Shown: positions 1 to 9,412 of the stretch, in pieces
Numbering within the stretch: position 1 is the stretch's first letter
How the letters are laid out: each line of letters begins with the position of its first letter
Assembly: GCF_002104455.1 (NCBI RefSeq)
Contig: NZ_NBOC01000008.1
Location: 1-64,000, forward strand
Direction: 5' to 3'
DNA length: 64,000 nt
Origin: Colwellia chukchiensis
Lineage (GTDB): Bacteria > Pseudomonadota > Gammaproteobacteria > Enterobacterales > Alteromonadaceae
Made by a program: the position numbers and the translations under genes
The notes under the pieces: model-generated
The model's database searches: none
What the model saw: the letters and a program-made list of their open reading frames with translations, nothing else
What the model was told of the DNA's origin: nothing

Positions 1-105
1 AATGGTTTAACTCCTTTCGACTATGTTGCTTATTGTCTTGAACAACTCAGTGATCAAAATGTTGATGTTGAAGCTCTGCTACCTTGGAATGTAAAGCTTA
101 GCTAG
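1..105 (+). CDS. IS66-family transposase (TnpC), C-terminal 34 residues
   Basis: The frame is open from the first base and ends at the TAG at 103-105. The visible residues include the start NGLTPFDYV and the end LLPWNVKLS, which match the conserved C-terminus of the large IS66 transposase (a TPxDY segment, then an LLPWN-type end). The start and the DDE catalytic core are outside the window, so whether the transposase is active cannot be judged. In IS66 elements tnpC is the last gene before the right inverted repeat, which is exactly the arrangement here. Confidence 0.75.
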   Translation, partial: NGLTPFDYVAYCLEQLSDQNVDVEALLPWNVKLS

Positions 106-127
106 GTGCTGATCACCGGACGCTTAC
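106..127 (+). repeat. IS66 right terminal inverted repeat
   Basis: This 22-base terminus starts at the base after the transposase stop codon. Its outer end reads CGCTTAC on the plus strand, that is GTAAGCG reading inward. It marks the junction between the insertion sequence and the interrupted HerA-like gene, whose reading frame is open from the first base beyond it. Confidence 0.7.
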
Positions 128-1274
128 ATATGACATAGCAACAGGTGATGATGGACAAGATGAAATCAAGCTTCCATATTGGTTAATGTCTAGCGATGAG
201 TTTACTAATCTGATTATCGGTAAGACAGAAAGAAGTGCTACTAGCCAGAATAACGCAGTCCAGAAAGCACTTGCACATGCAAGAATGGTTGCAGCTAATA
301 TTGTAAAGCCTTGTCCAAGAGAGTTTGGGACAAATGAATTAGATCATTTAGAAAGTTTTGATGAACCAAACCTTTGTGATGGCAAAGATACGTCAGATAT
401 TCTGGAATTCGACCGTGATAAACCTAGACCATTCTGTTTGGAAGAATTTGAAAGTCATATTAAATATATACAGGGTGGGAGAAAAACTAATGCTGGTCAT
501 GTGAGCTTGTCAAATACTGATCTAGCAAAATCTCCCGTACCATCCATACTCGATAAGCTCAAGGTTCTTCGAAGAGATACTCGGCTTTCATTTATGATGA
601 AGTGTTGGCTCGATAATGAAGATGAAATCAAGCTACATCAAGTCCTGAATCAATTTATAGGGGCTCCTAGTCAGGAAGGTAAAGATATCAGAATTATTGA
701 TATTTCAGGCCTGCCAAACGAAGTCGCAGGTCCACTGACAGCTCTAATCGCCAGACTGCTCTTTCAGTATAAAATATTCCAGACTCAAGAAGAAAAAGAA
801 AAAGATCCAATTCTCTTAGTTTGTGAAGAAGCCCATAGATATGTTCCAGATCATGGAGAAGCTCAATACGCTGCTGCACAGGGCGCAATTAGACGCATTG
901 CAAGGGAAGGTCGTAAATACGGAATAGGCCTGATGCTTGTTAGTCAACGACCAGCAGATGTAGATAGTACGGTCATATCTCAATGTGGTACATGGGTTGT
1001 ATTAAGACTTACAAACTCAGCTGATCAACAACATGTCGCTCGCTTTTTGCCTGATGGTCTATCTGGCATGGTTGGGGCCTTACCTATTTTATCTCAACAA
1101 GAAGCTATTTTTGTCGGTGAAGGAGCTGCATTACCTTCTCGAATTAGAATAAGAGACTTGAAAAGTGATCAATTGCCTAAATCTAATACAATCCCATTTG
1201 CTCAAGGTTGGGCGAGTGAACGTTTAAACTTGGAAAAACTCGAAACTATATCTCAGCGAATGTGTGTCGACTAA
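128..1274 (+). pseudogene. HerA-type DNA-translocase ATPase, 5' part removed by IS66
   Basis: The reading frame is open from the IS66 junction at about 128, through an internal ATG at 186, to a TAA at 1272-1274. The coding sense upstream of the ATG (residues such as GDDGQDEIKLPYWL) shows that the ATG is not the real start. What remains is the C-terminal ATPase half: a Walker B segment ILLVCEEAHRYVP at about 830-868, an arginine-finger region REGRKYG at about 904-924, a sensor-like LMLVSQRP, and the C-terminal beta-barrel tail. The Walker A P-loop is absent and would lie left of the IS. HerA/FtsK-superfamily ATPases are recurrent parts of antiphage systems such as Sir2-HerA and DUF4297-HerA. 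As island cargo this may have been a defence gene, but the partner is not visible. As it stands it should be inactive unless a fusion transcript starts in the IS. Confidence 0.75.
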
Positions 1275-1371
1275 CTCTAGCTAATTCACAAGGCTTTAAA
1301 AATTGCTGACCTAATCAACTGTATGCTTAGGTCACAACCTAGATAAAAGATATGACCTACTAAAATTTAAC

Positions 1372-1809
1372 CTATTTATTATGAGATAACTCAATAATGT
1401 TATTAGAGCGCAATTTTTCTTGAAGTTCATAAACCCTAAACATTAAAGTACTATTGAGCATTTCCAATTCTTTTTGGATCATCACTGCTTCATCTTTTTC
1501 CTTTCTATACTTTTTTTTAAGCGCAATTTCTTTCTTTAATTTTTTTTTGAGTTTTTCAACATCATTTGACGGATCATCATTTTCACTTGTGTTAGGATCA
1601 TACTCCTTATTGAATTTTTCAATCGCAGGGATCGCTATATCATCCACAAAATCTTTAAATTTATGAATATAACTATGTCCTAATCCTGCTTCATTATTAA
1701 TCCTATTTAATGATAGTTTTCCATGCTTTTTAACACGCTCAGGCTCTCCTTTTAACAATCGAACAAGCGCATTATTTAACCTAGCTTCAGTTATATCTTT
1801 TGTTCCCAC
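1372..1809 (-). CDS. small HTH/coiled-coil protein of recombinase operon (GmtX/TnpC-like)
   Basis: This 145-aa protein is the last gene of the four-gene recombinase operon. Its GTG start at 1809 directly abuts the TAA of the upstream recombinase and has a strong GGAGG ribosome-binding site five bases away, so it is translated with its neighbours. Residues about 25-55 (around SLNRINNEAGLGHSYIHKF) look like a small helix-turn-helix. Residues about 80-140 are Lys/Glu-rich and predicted coiled coil. The position and build recall TnpC of Tn554 and the small GmtX protein of gamma-mobile-trio islands, accessory factors encoded beside tyrosine recombinases. It probably binds DNA or bridges the recombinases. 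The family name is inferred from context and architecture, not from a match. Confidence 0.6.
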   Translation of the reverse strand: MGTKDITEARLNNALVRLLKGEPERVKKHGKLSLNRINNEAGLGHSYIHKFKDFVDDIAIPAIEKFNKEYDPNTSENDDPSNDVEKLKKKLKKEIALKKKYRKEKDEAVMIQKELEMLNSTLMFRVYELQEKLRSNNIIELSHNK

Positions 1810-3792
1810 TTAAACCTCCGATGTGGCTATGACGCCCTTTATCGCATCATTAAATTCTTCAAAATTTAAATCATGCTTTTTAATTGTTATTTCATTACGT
1901 TTTATCTTATGTTTCATACCAATTAAAATGCTGTTCATCATTGTGTCACCTGTATTAAGTTCTCTAAAGCTTGATATTAAACGTTTATTCTGACGTAAAA
2001 CTTTCTTAGCCTCTTTATCTGTAACTAGTTGATGGTCACAAGGCTTTATCTCGCCAGGAAATTCACCTATACCGCATACTCTGCTGCAAGATGCATTCAG
2101 GCAGTAACCTCCTGTAGGGAGCTTAACAACCGATAGAGTACCATTTCGAACTAAACGTTCTATTTCATCTCGATTCATATATACAAGATGACCATTTTCA
2201 AGCTTTTCAAATTTATCTTGTGCAATACGCTCACCACCTGCGCCACTTAAATTTTCAGATTCATTATAAATTTCATCAAAAATATCCACCCCCATACGGA
2301 TACCTTCTTCTTCCATCAATTCTAATAACTCGGTATCCATTAAAATGTCTTCCATGGCTTGTAATTGAGCATTATTGGCGTAGTAGTTAGACATATTTAT
2401 ATTCTGATGCTTATATTGAAACTTAATGGTTGCAGAAGAACCAAAACCATAGCGTTTGAAGAAAACAGCAAAAGTACGACGAAGATCATGAGGTGTGAGT
2501 TTAGGTAATTTCCCACCAACTTTCAGTTCACCTTCGCGGGTAGGGTTCAATCGATTAAATTCCTCAACGTCATTTTGAGAGGCGACAATTCCTGATTCAG
2601 CAAACGAGTCGTTAAAACGCCTTTCCATACCAGAGATAATAAAGCGAGTGTCGATCTTATCAGGCAAAGTACTAATAAATGCGCTATTAATCTCCCTAAG
2701 TGCATGTTGATAGTCATCATTCGATAATTCTCCAGCAATCACCATTTGTTCAACTTTACTAACGTACTCATTTCTTAAATGCTCAGTTATGCCATAAGCT
2801 AACTCTAAAGCGTCTTTTACAACAGGATGAGTTTGCCAAGTAGCAACCCTTGGAACCCCGTCATTCCCTTTAGAAGTTTCTCCTTTAATAACTGATATAT
2901 CATTATCTTTACCTGATATTACTGTTTTATAGCTATTAATTGACATGCTCAGCATCTCACCAAGCCTCATACCAGAGAATGCTATAGCCACAATGCTACA
3001 ATTGGTCAGTATTCTATTTAATACAGTACCATCCAAGAGGATTTTAAAGTCAGGAATATCATGAAGAATTTGTTTTGTTTTAATTAATGTTCTTTGTGAT
3101 ATTGAACCAGGTTTTTGACTTAATTCTTTTCTATTTTTTTCACCTTCCCTTATTAATCTAGCTTCCTTCATAACTCGATCAATTTCATGAATGAAAGGTT
3201 GATATAATTCAACAAGTTGAATTGCGCTAGCTAGAATAGGTTGATACATACCTATAGGAATTGCAATATGCTGCTTAGTTGGCCTTAACTCAACAAACTT
3301 TCTTAGGCTATTTCGATTTATTAATCTCATACATAGCCCGTACTCGTGAAGTTTTTTAATTGCAGTAACGACTTCATCAATGGTAGTTTCTGACTTTTTA
3401 TTAAGACCTTTAACCACTTGTTTTGTAAATGAAGAGAATACATTATCATCTGACAAAGATGCCCAATTACAGCTATTTAATGCTGTTGCAATTTTAATAA
3501 GGCCATTCTTCCAGCGCTGTATTTGACTGCATGTGGTTTTTTGGTGGTGTTTTACTTCATACCTATCAGAAATAACCCCTAAAGCTCTTTGTATTCCTTC
3601 TCGATATGCTAAATCAATATTTTTAAAAGAAACTTTAAAAGGTTGCCCCACTGCACGTGCTTCTTGCCCCGAGTAAATCCATGTTTCATCATAAATTCGA
3701 CTACGAGGCAAACCATCAGAACGAGTTGTTATTATAGTATCTGCACTAAATTCAGGTATATCTCTGAGTTTAACTTTTGCGTTTATTTTCAT
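1810..3792 (-). CDS. tyrosine recombinase 3 of the operon, 660 aa, catalytically complete
   Basis: This is a large tyrosine recombinase with a recognisable C-terminal catalytic domain: Arg I at 276 (SGMRLGEM), the H-x-x-R box at 435-438 (HDLRRTF), His at 462 and nucleophile candidates Tyr470/Tyr471 (NYYANN). After the catalytic domain, around residues 575-610, there is a Cys/His cluster (CLNASCSRVCG ... CDH) that could bind zinc. The N-terminal 230 residues would be the DNA-binding region. At 660 aa it is far longer than phage integrases. It overlaps the upstream gene by an ATGA, so translation is coupled. The base composition is more AT-rich than the core genes right of 7255, consistent with a mobile element. 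It would cut and rejoin DNA at the element ends; the exact division of labour with its two neighbours is unknown. Confidence 0.75.
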   Translation of the reverse strand: MKINAKVKLRDIPEFSADTIITTRSDGLPRSRIYDETWIYSGQEARAVGQPFKVSFKNIDLAYREGIQRALGVISDRYEVKHHQKTTCSQIQRWKNGLIKIATALNSCNWASLSDDNVFSSFTKQVVKGLNKKSETTIDEVVTAIKKLHEYGLCMRLINRNSLRKFVELRPTKQHIAIPIGMYQPILASAIQLVELYQPFIHEIDRVMKEARLIREGEKNRKELSQKPGSISQRTLIKTKQILHDIPDFKILLDGTVLNRILTNCSIVAIAFSGMRLGEMLSMSINSYKTVISGKDNDISVIKGETSKGNDGVPRVATWQTHPVVKDALELAYGITEHLRNEYVSKVEQMVIAGELSNDDYQHALREINSAFISTLPDKIDTRFIISGMERRFNDSFAESGIVASQNDVEEFNRLNPTREGELKVGGKLPKLTPHDLRRTFAVFFKRYGFGSSATIKFQYKHQNINMSNYYANNAQLQAMEDILMDTELLELMEEEGIRMGVDIFDEIYNESENLSGAGGERIAQDKFEKLENGHLVYMNRDEIERLVRNGTLSVVKLPTGGYCLNASCSRVCGIGEFPGEIKPCDHQLVTDKEAKKVLRQNKRLISSFRELNTGDTMMNSILIGMKHKIKRNEITIKKHDLNFEEFNDAIKGVIATSEV

Positions 3793-5651
3793 GAGAAGAC
3801 CTCAAATAAGTCATTTAAACTGTAAACATTATTATAAAGCGGGTGTGCAGCTTCTTTTATCTTCTCTTCTGCTAACAAGAAGTTACTGCTGGATTTTTCC
3901 TTAAAGCGCTTGAGAATACTCTCAATAATATTGAAGAGCCATGTATATCGCTTTTCAGGCATAGAGTTAACAGCTGGTAACTGTTGAAGCTGCTGTAAAG
4001 TTTCTTTAAATGAAAGCATTAACCAAATATCCATAACATCAGCAACTAGAGCATGATGTTCACATTCAAAACATGATAGAAAATCTGTACAGAAACTTTC
4101 TTCTACGGTTGTATCAACTCCTTCTTTTTTAAGTAATTTTCTTATTATACTTGCAGAACCTTTTTTATTATCGTTACAACGAACACCAAGTGGTGTTCGT
4201 GATTCGTTATTTCTATCTTTTCCTGCTCTAAGATGCTCATACTCATAGTTATCAAGGATATCGGCAAATTTATATTTCGCAGCTTCCGTTGCTGCTTTTA
4301 TTTCTTTTCCATTAGCGATGGCATATTTAGCATCCATCGCAGCCCCTAGATTATTCTGATGCTCTGTTTTCGTTCCATGAACATAGTTTCTCGCCACGAC
4401 ATTTATACTGTTATTTCCAGACATTGCGACTAAATAGACACTCTGTGTAACACGAAATAATGTATCCAACTTGGACTTTCTAAATCGTGACGGATTTATT
4501 GTAGGAAGCCCTAGTTTTTCAAGCAATTTGTTGATAGAAGTTTGCGGGGAATTGATCACTGCATCGTATGTAGTTACGCTTCCGTCTTGTTTGAAGTAGG
4601 GAAATACTGGAGCTGAAATGTCTCCTTCTGCCATAGTTTTAGCAACAGAAAGCCAGCTTTCTATAAACTCCTTAGCATGTTTATTAAAGCCGAGAGAATT
4701 ATCTTGCTCTTGATTTCTAGCCCTACCTTTTGATGAATCAAAAATATACTTGCCACCTTGCACCTCTTTAAAATATATATCAGATATTTTAAGCTTTGCT
4801 AATGGATTAGTATTTATTCCTGTAAACATGTAAGTAATCATCATTGCGATTCTTACAATATGATTCCGTGCATCTGATTTTTGAAGTGCTTTTTTAAACG
4901 CTGCTTTTTGTCCTACAAGTTTGTTTCCTTTTAGACCTCTCTCAATGGCAACCTTATTTAATAACTCTTCATCGTATAAAGGATGTCGCTCCGGTAATGT
5001 ACTTTCTTTAAAATGCTTTAATAGAGACTTATATGCCTTAAACAACGATTTAGCTAAAGGTTTTAGCTCAGTTTCAAGATCATGAGCCTGATAAGAATTA
5101 TTGCCTACTGTAGCGCCTTTAACTGATGGAAGGCTTTTAGCGTCTAAACTTCTATTTAACTGTTTAAGTACCCACGAGAGTGCTTTTTTATCTGCTGACC
5201 AACTAGTTTTTTGTTTCCGATTTAACGCACATTCTTCGCTAAACCATTTCATATATTCATTTATTAAATCCATATGAAACCAGTCACCTTTGATAGCCTT
5301 AAGTCCAAAACCATCTAACCAGCGTATATAATTTATAACACCACAAAAATGAGAGTAAGTTGTTTGATTAGTATCTTTACTCATTAATTGATAAAGGTTA
5401 CGAATTAAATCATTGCGCTTCATATCAACAAGTAAAGCACCTTTTTTAAAGTCAGCAGTTTGATTGTCTAAAACTGGACAGCCTTTATACTTAAATCGCT
5501 TAAAGTACATCTTTCCCCGTCCAGGTACAGCGATATTCATGTCTATTATATGAATTGGGTTAACTGTAGCTCTTGGTGCAACATTATCACGAATTGGGGC
5601 TAATTCTTTGCGTTTACCTTTCAATACTTTAAACCTCACTTGAGATATCAT
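3789..5651 (-). CDS. tyrosine-recombinase-like protein 2 of the operon, 620 aa, degenerate
   Basis: This is the middle member of the recombinase operon. The fold is suggested by a segment matching the first catalytic motif of tyrosine recombinases, but it reads TGINTNPLAKL, with Asn where the catalytic Arg normally sits. The H-x-x-R box appears as SRFRKSK, with Ser in place of His. The last motif (NYVHGTKTEHQNN) has no clear nucleophile Tyr in place. A Cys/His cluster follows (CTDFLSCFECEHH, about residues 530-545). It therefore probably acts as a structural or targeting partner rather than a strand cleaver, as one member may do in multi-recombinase elements. Its start overlaps the end of the upstream gene by 23 bases. 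GmtZ of gamma-mobile-trio islands is the nearest comparison I can offer, from memory. Confidence 0.6.
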   Translation of the reverse strand: MISQVRFKVLKGKRKELAPIRDNVAPRATVNPIHIIDMNIAVPGRGKMYFKRFKYKGCPVLDNQTADFKKGALLVDMKRNDLIRNLYQLMSKDTNQTTYSHFCGVINYIRWLDGFGLKAIKGDWFHMDLINEYMKWFSEECALNRKQKTSWSADKKALSWVLKQLNRSLDAKSLPSVKGATVGNNSYQAHDLETELKPLAKSLFKAYKSLLKHFKESTLPERHPLYDEELLNKVAIERGLKGNKLVGQKAAFKKALQKSDARNHIVRIAMMITYMFTGINTNPLAKLKISDIYFKEVQGGKYIFDSSKGRARNQEQDNSLGFNKHAKEFIESWLSVAKTMAEGDISAPVFPYFKQDGSVTTYDAVINSPQTSINKLLEKLGLPTINPSRFRKSKLDTLFRVTQSVYLVAMSGNNSINVVARNYVHGTKTEHQNNLGAAMDAKYAIANGKEIKAATEAAKYKFADILDNYEYEHLRAGKDRNNESRTPLGVRCNDNKKGSASIIRKLLKKEGVDTTVEESFCTDFLSCFECEHHALVADVMDIWLMLSFKETLQQLQQLPAVNSMPEKRYTWLFNIIESILKRFKEKSSSNFLLAEEKIKEAAHPLYNNVYSLNDLFEVFS

Positions 5652-7116
5652 GAGTTAAGGCATCATCGATATCGCCTAGACCATCAAATATACCCAGGTA
5701 GTCTAAAACATCTTCATAGATCTCATCACCTGCCGGCTCATCTTGTGCAATTTTAAGGTACAATAATGTGGTTGCCGCATCTTCATGACCTAGGCATTCA
5801 GATACTAGTGCAAGAGCTGTATCAGGATCAGTTTTACGCAATAAAACTCTGAATAATGAGACTGCAAATGTTGGCCGTAGATTATGTATAACCCCATTTA
5901 TATTAATGCCATTATCATTTTCAACTGTGGCTCTAATTTCATTCCAACGAGTATTAGCTTCTGTCAATTTAGTGAAAAAAGGTATACCTGTTTGACTGAT
6001 AAAAATGTAGTCTTTTTCTTCATCAATACCGTCTTCAACTTCAAAGAGTGCATTATCACCCAAAGCTCTTCTTTCTCTACAAAAGGCTTTAAACTTAGCA
6101 AGTCTCGCTTGATACCTATCACTACGAGTATACTCATAGAGCATTTGCATCGTACTTGTTGGAATGATTGTGCGTCTGGGTTTATTATCATGACCATTTG
6201 ACTTGGTGAGTGAGCCGTAAGTACTACCGACACCAAAGCGCATCATTTTCTTTTCAAGATTTGGTTTTACTACTTGCCCTTTATGTAAACTTGCAACTTC
6301 TTCTTTTCTTAGCCCTGTGAACCTACCCACAAGGAAAAATAAACAATACTCAATTGGAAATGAAGCCCTCTTTAGTTCCCCTCCAACATTTTTTATAACC
6401 TTTCTTGAGCCTAGTAGTATCTTCTCTACTGATGTCCACTCAACATTTGCTAATGGCTTTAGATCGCGTCTTGACGAGGGGAGCCCACCTCCTTCGTTTT
6501 TCTTCGATTTTCCAAAGTTTAAACGTAAGTCAGTTGTATGAACTTGCTTAGACATATAAGCCTTCATGCTAGTACCACTTGCTTGAAAACTTATCGTAAC
6601 AACTTCATACTTAAAGGGCGGATTATTAAATTGGTAACCATTTCTAAGATAATAGGAGTAAAATTTAACGACACCATTCATATACGCTGACGCTGTTGTT
6701 CTAGCAATTTTCAATTGAGGGTTTTGTTCTTCAAGAACAGCATGCTTTAACGCAGCTCGATATTGATAAGTAATTCGTTGATTTTTACGTAAGGGAAAGG
6801 TATTCCAGGTAGGTCGAGGTAAATCAATTAATTCATCAAATAAATCTTCATCATACTCTGCATCCCATAGGCTTTGTGATTTAAGCAGAAATGAAAAGAA
6901 GTGTACTAAAGCTTTGCTATATTGATCAGATTCTTGTTTTGATTCATCGACATGATGAGCTAACAAGAACCGGTTCACCTGCTCTAATGGTTCATAAGAG
7001 ACTATAGTTCCAGACTCATCTCTACCTACTAAATTCAATAAAGTAAGCTTTTTAATATGAACAGGATCTTGTTTGGAGTATTTAACTGAGAGTTCACCAT
7101 TGTCATCTACAATCAC
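5629..7116 (-). CDS. tyrosine recombinase 1 of the operon, 495 aa, catalytically complete
   Basis: This is the first gene of the operon, next to the palindromic site and obgE. The catalytic set is intact: Arg270 (TGLRKEE), His411 and Arg414 (HNLRPTF), His444 (LGHED) and Tyr453 (LLYLK). The N-terminal 200 residues would hold the core-binding domain. The start is uncertain. The chosen codon is a GTG at 7116 without a clear ribosome-binding site, and the frame stays open upstream to a stop at 7210-7212 with protein-like codons but no ATG, GTG or TTG. The coding potential thus runs into the palindromic site at 7179-7236. It is the most integrase-like of the three and may correspond to GmtY of gamma-mobile-trio islands. 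Confidence 0.75.
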   Translation of the reverse strand: MIVDDNGELSVKYSKQDPVHIKKLTLLNLVGRDESGTIVSYEPLEQVNRFLLAHHVDESKQESDQYSKALVHFFSFLLKSQSLWDAEYDEDLFDELIDLPRPTWNTFPLRKNQRITYQYRAALKHAVLEEQNPQLKIARTTASAYMNGVVKFYSYYLRNGYQFNNPPFKYEVVTISFQASGTSMKAYMSKQVHTTDLRLNFGKSKKNEGGGLPSSRRDLKPLANVEWTSVEKILLGSRKVIKNVGGELKRASFPIEYCLFFLVGRFTGLRKEEVASLHKGQVVKPNLEKKMMRFGVGSTYGSLTKSNGHDNKPRRTIIPTSTMQMLYEYTRSDRYQARLAKFKAFCRERRALGDNALFEVEDGIDEEKDYIFISQTGIPFFTKLTEANTRWNEIRATVENDNGININGVIHNLRPTFAVSLFRVLLRKTDPDTALALVSECLGHEDAATTLLYLKIAQDEPAGDEIYEDVLDYLGIFDGLGDIDDALTHDISSEV

Positions 7117-7178
7117 TAAAGGGGTGCGATATGTATATGGTTTAATTTCAGTTGTTTTTATTTCGTAAAAGATTTCTA

Positions 7179-7236
7179 TGAGAATACCTACCTTGATAAT
7201 ACTTATTAGCTATTATCAACATAGTAGATATTCTCA
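7179..7236. repeat. palindromic island-end site, probable recombination (att) site
   Basis: This is an imperfect inverted repeat between the first recombinase gene and the 3' end of obgE. The inner arms TTGATAATA (7193-7201) and TATTATCAA (7211-7219) are perfect 9-base complements around a 9-base spacer (7202-7210). The outer arms TGAGAATACCTAC (7179-7191) and GTAGATATTCTCA (7224-7236) match with one mismatch. Paired 9-11-base arms around a 6-9-base spacer are the usual form of a tyrosine-recombinase core site, so this is probably where the island joins the chromosome. There is no U-tract, so it is unlikely to be a terminator. Confidence 0.6.
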
Positions 7237-7254
7237 CATCGTCAAGGTGTATAG

Positions 7255-8421
<1,167 letters not shown>

Positions 8422-8540
8422 TTAAAACACTCCACAACTTTGTTTTCTGCTCGTTATTATAAATGATTTATTTCATTTTGTTTGAACAATGTCATTTTTT
8501 ATACAATTGATGCCAATAACGATAAATCACTGGCAAAAAA

Positions 8541-8565
8541 AAACCCTGCATAACAGCAGGGTTTT
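8541..8565 (-). terminator. rho-independent terminator of rplU-rpmA
   Basis: The hairpin arms AAACCCTGC (8541-8549) and GCAGGGTTT (8556-8564) enclose a 6-base loop. On the minus strand the stem is followed by a run of T residues. It sits just after the rpmA stop codon and so separates the ribosomal-protein operon from obgE, which must then use its own promoter or read-through. Confidence 0.85.
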
Positions 8566-8581
8566 ATAAATTTGCGTACTA

Positions 8582-8839
8582 TTACTCAGCAACAATACTT
8601 ACAAATTTGCGGTTTTTAGGACCTTTAACTTCAAATTGTACTTTACCATCTGTTAAAGCAAAAAGAGTGTGGTCTTTACCGATACCCATGTTATCACCAG
8701 CGTGGAAACGTGTACCACGTTGACGAACAATAATGTTACCCGCTAAAACAGCTTCGCCGCCAAAACGTTTAACACCTAAGCGTTTAGCTTCTGAATCACG
8801 ACCGTTACGTGTACTACCCGCAGCTTTCTTATGTGCCAT
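8582..8839 (-). CDS. rpmA: 50S ribosomal protein L27
   Basis: This 85-aa basic protein reads [16 protein letters not shown] at the N-terminus, the conserved L27 start whose N-terminal tail reaches towards the peptidyl-transferase centre. The family motif [23 protein letters not shown] is present. The start has an AGGAG ribosome-binding site. It follows rplU by 16 bases in the standard L21-L27 operon, ending at the terminator at 8541-8565. Confidence 0.97.
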   Translation of the reverse strand: MAHKKAAGSTRNGRDSEAKRLGVKRFGGEAVLAGNIIVRQRGTRFHAGDNMGIGKDHTLFALTDGKVQFEVKGPKNRKFVSIVAE

Positions 8840-8855
8840 TGTAAATCGCTCCTAA

Positions 8856-9167
8856 TTAGCCGTTAATGCCAGTAATTTTCACTTCAGTGAACCATTGACG
8901 ATGGCCCGCTTGCTTGCGTGAATGCTTACGACGTTTAAATTTAACTATTTTAACTTTATCAGCACGACCTTGGTTTACCACCTCAGCCACAACTTTACCA
9001 CCAGCAATGTAAGGCGCGCCTACATTGATGTTCTCGCCATCGGCGATCATTAAAACGTTTTCGAATTCTACTGCCGCACCAATTTCAAGTTCAATTTTTT
9101 CTAAACGAACTGTTTGGCCTTCAGTTACACGATGCTGTTTACCACCGCTTTGGAATACCGCGTACAT
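8856..9167 (-). CDS. rplU: 50S ribosomal protein L21
   Basis: This 103-aa protein begins [14 protein letters not shown], the canonical L21 start, and contains the 23S-binding basic stretch [17 protein letters not shown] chose the ATG at 9167 over an in-frame ATG seven codons upstream because it has a GGAG ribosome-binding site at the right distance and matches the family N-terminus. It is the first gene of the L21-L27 operon, transcribed divergently from ispB across about 245 bases that must carry both promoters. Confidence 0.96.
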   Translation of the reverse strand: MYAVFQSGGKQHRVTEGQTVRLEKIELEIGAAVEFENVLMIADGENINVGAPYIAGGKVVAEVVNQGRADKVKIVKFKRRKHSRKQAGHRQWFTEVKITGING

Positions 9168-9412
9168 AGCTACTCCGTACTGCGCCATCAGCTATGGACG
9201 ACGCTTAAATTTAAAATTATAGGGCGCGAATTCTACGCGAAGAAATCGGTGAGAGCAAGTACAAAAGTTATCATTTGCTATTATTTTTCTCGAACTTAAA
9301 ACTTCTGTTCGGGAAAACTACTTTCGTGGCAAAATTCGTGTAAAATTAGTCGCTAAATTCTCTGGGCAGTATTTTAACACTAAAGTCTATTTAAGGTAAC
9401 TTGTTACGCTTT

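Larger units (their letters stand above)
1..127 (+). mobile_element. IS66-family insertion sequence, right end only
   Basis: This is the right-hand end of an insertion sequence that continues off the left edge. It contains the C-terminus of an IS66-type transposase (stop at 103-105) followed at once by a terminal inverted repeat at 106-127. Read inward on the minus strand, that repeat begins GTAAGCG, the usual start of IS66-family ends. IS66 elements normally make an 8-bp target duplication, so bases 128-135 (ATATGACA) are the predicted copy on this side. The other copy lies outside the window. The element interrupts the HerA-like gene that follows. Confidence 0.8.

Noticed and set aside
186-1274. 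HerA-like gene as an intact 362-aa protein starting at the ATG at 186
   Set aside because: The coding sense continues upstream to the IS66 junction and the P-loop is missing, so the gene is truncated.
7179-7236. Palindrome downstream of obgE as a transcription terminator
   Set aside because: There is no U-tract on either strand and the arms are AT-rich; the arm-spacer geometry fits a recombination site better.
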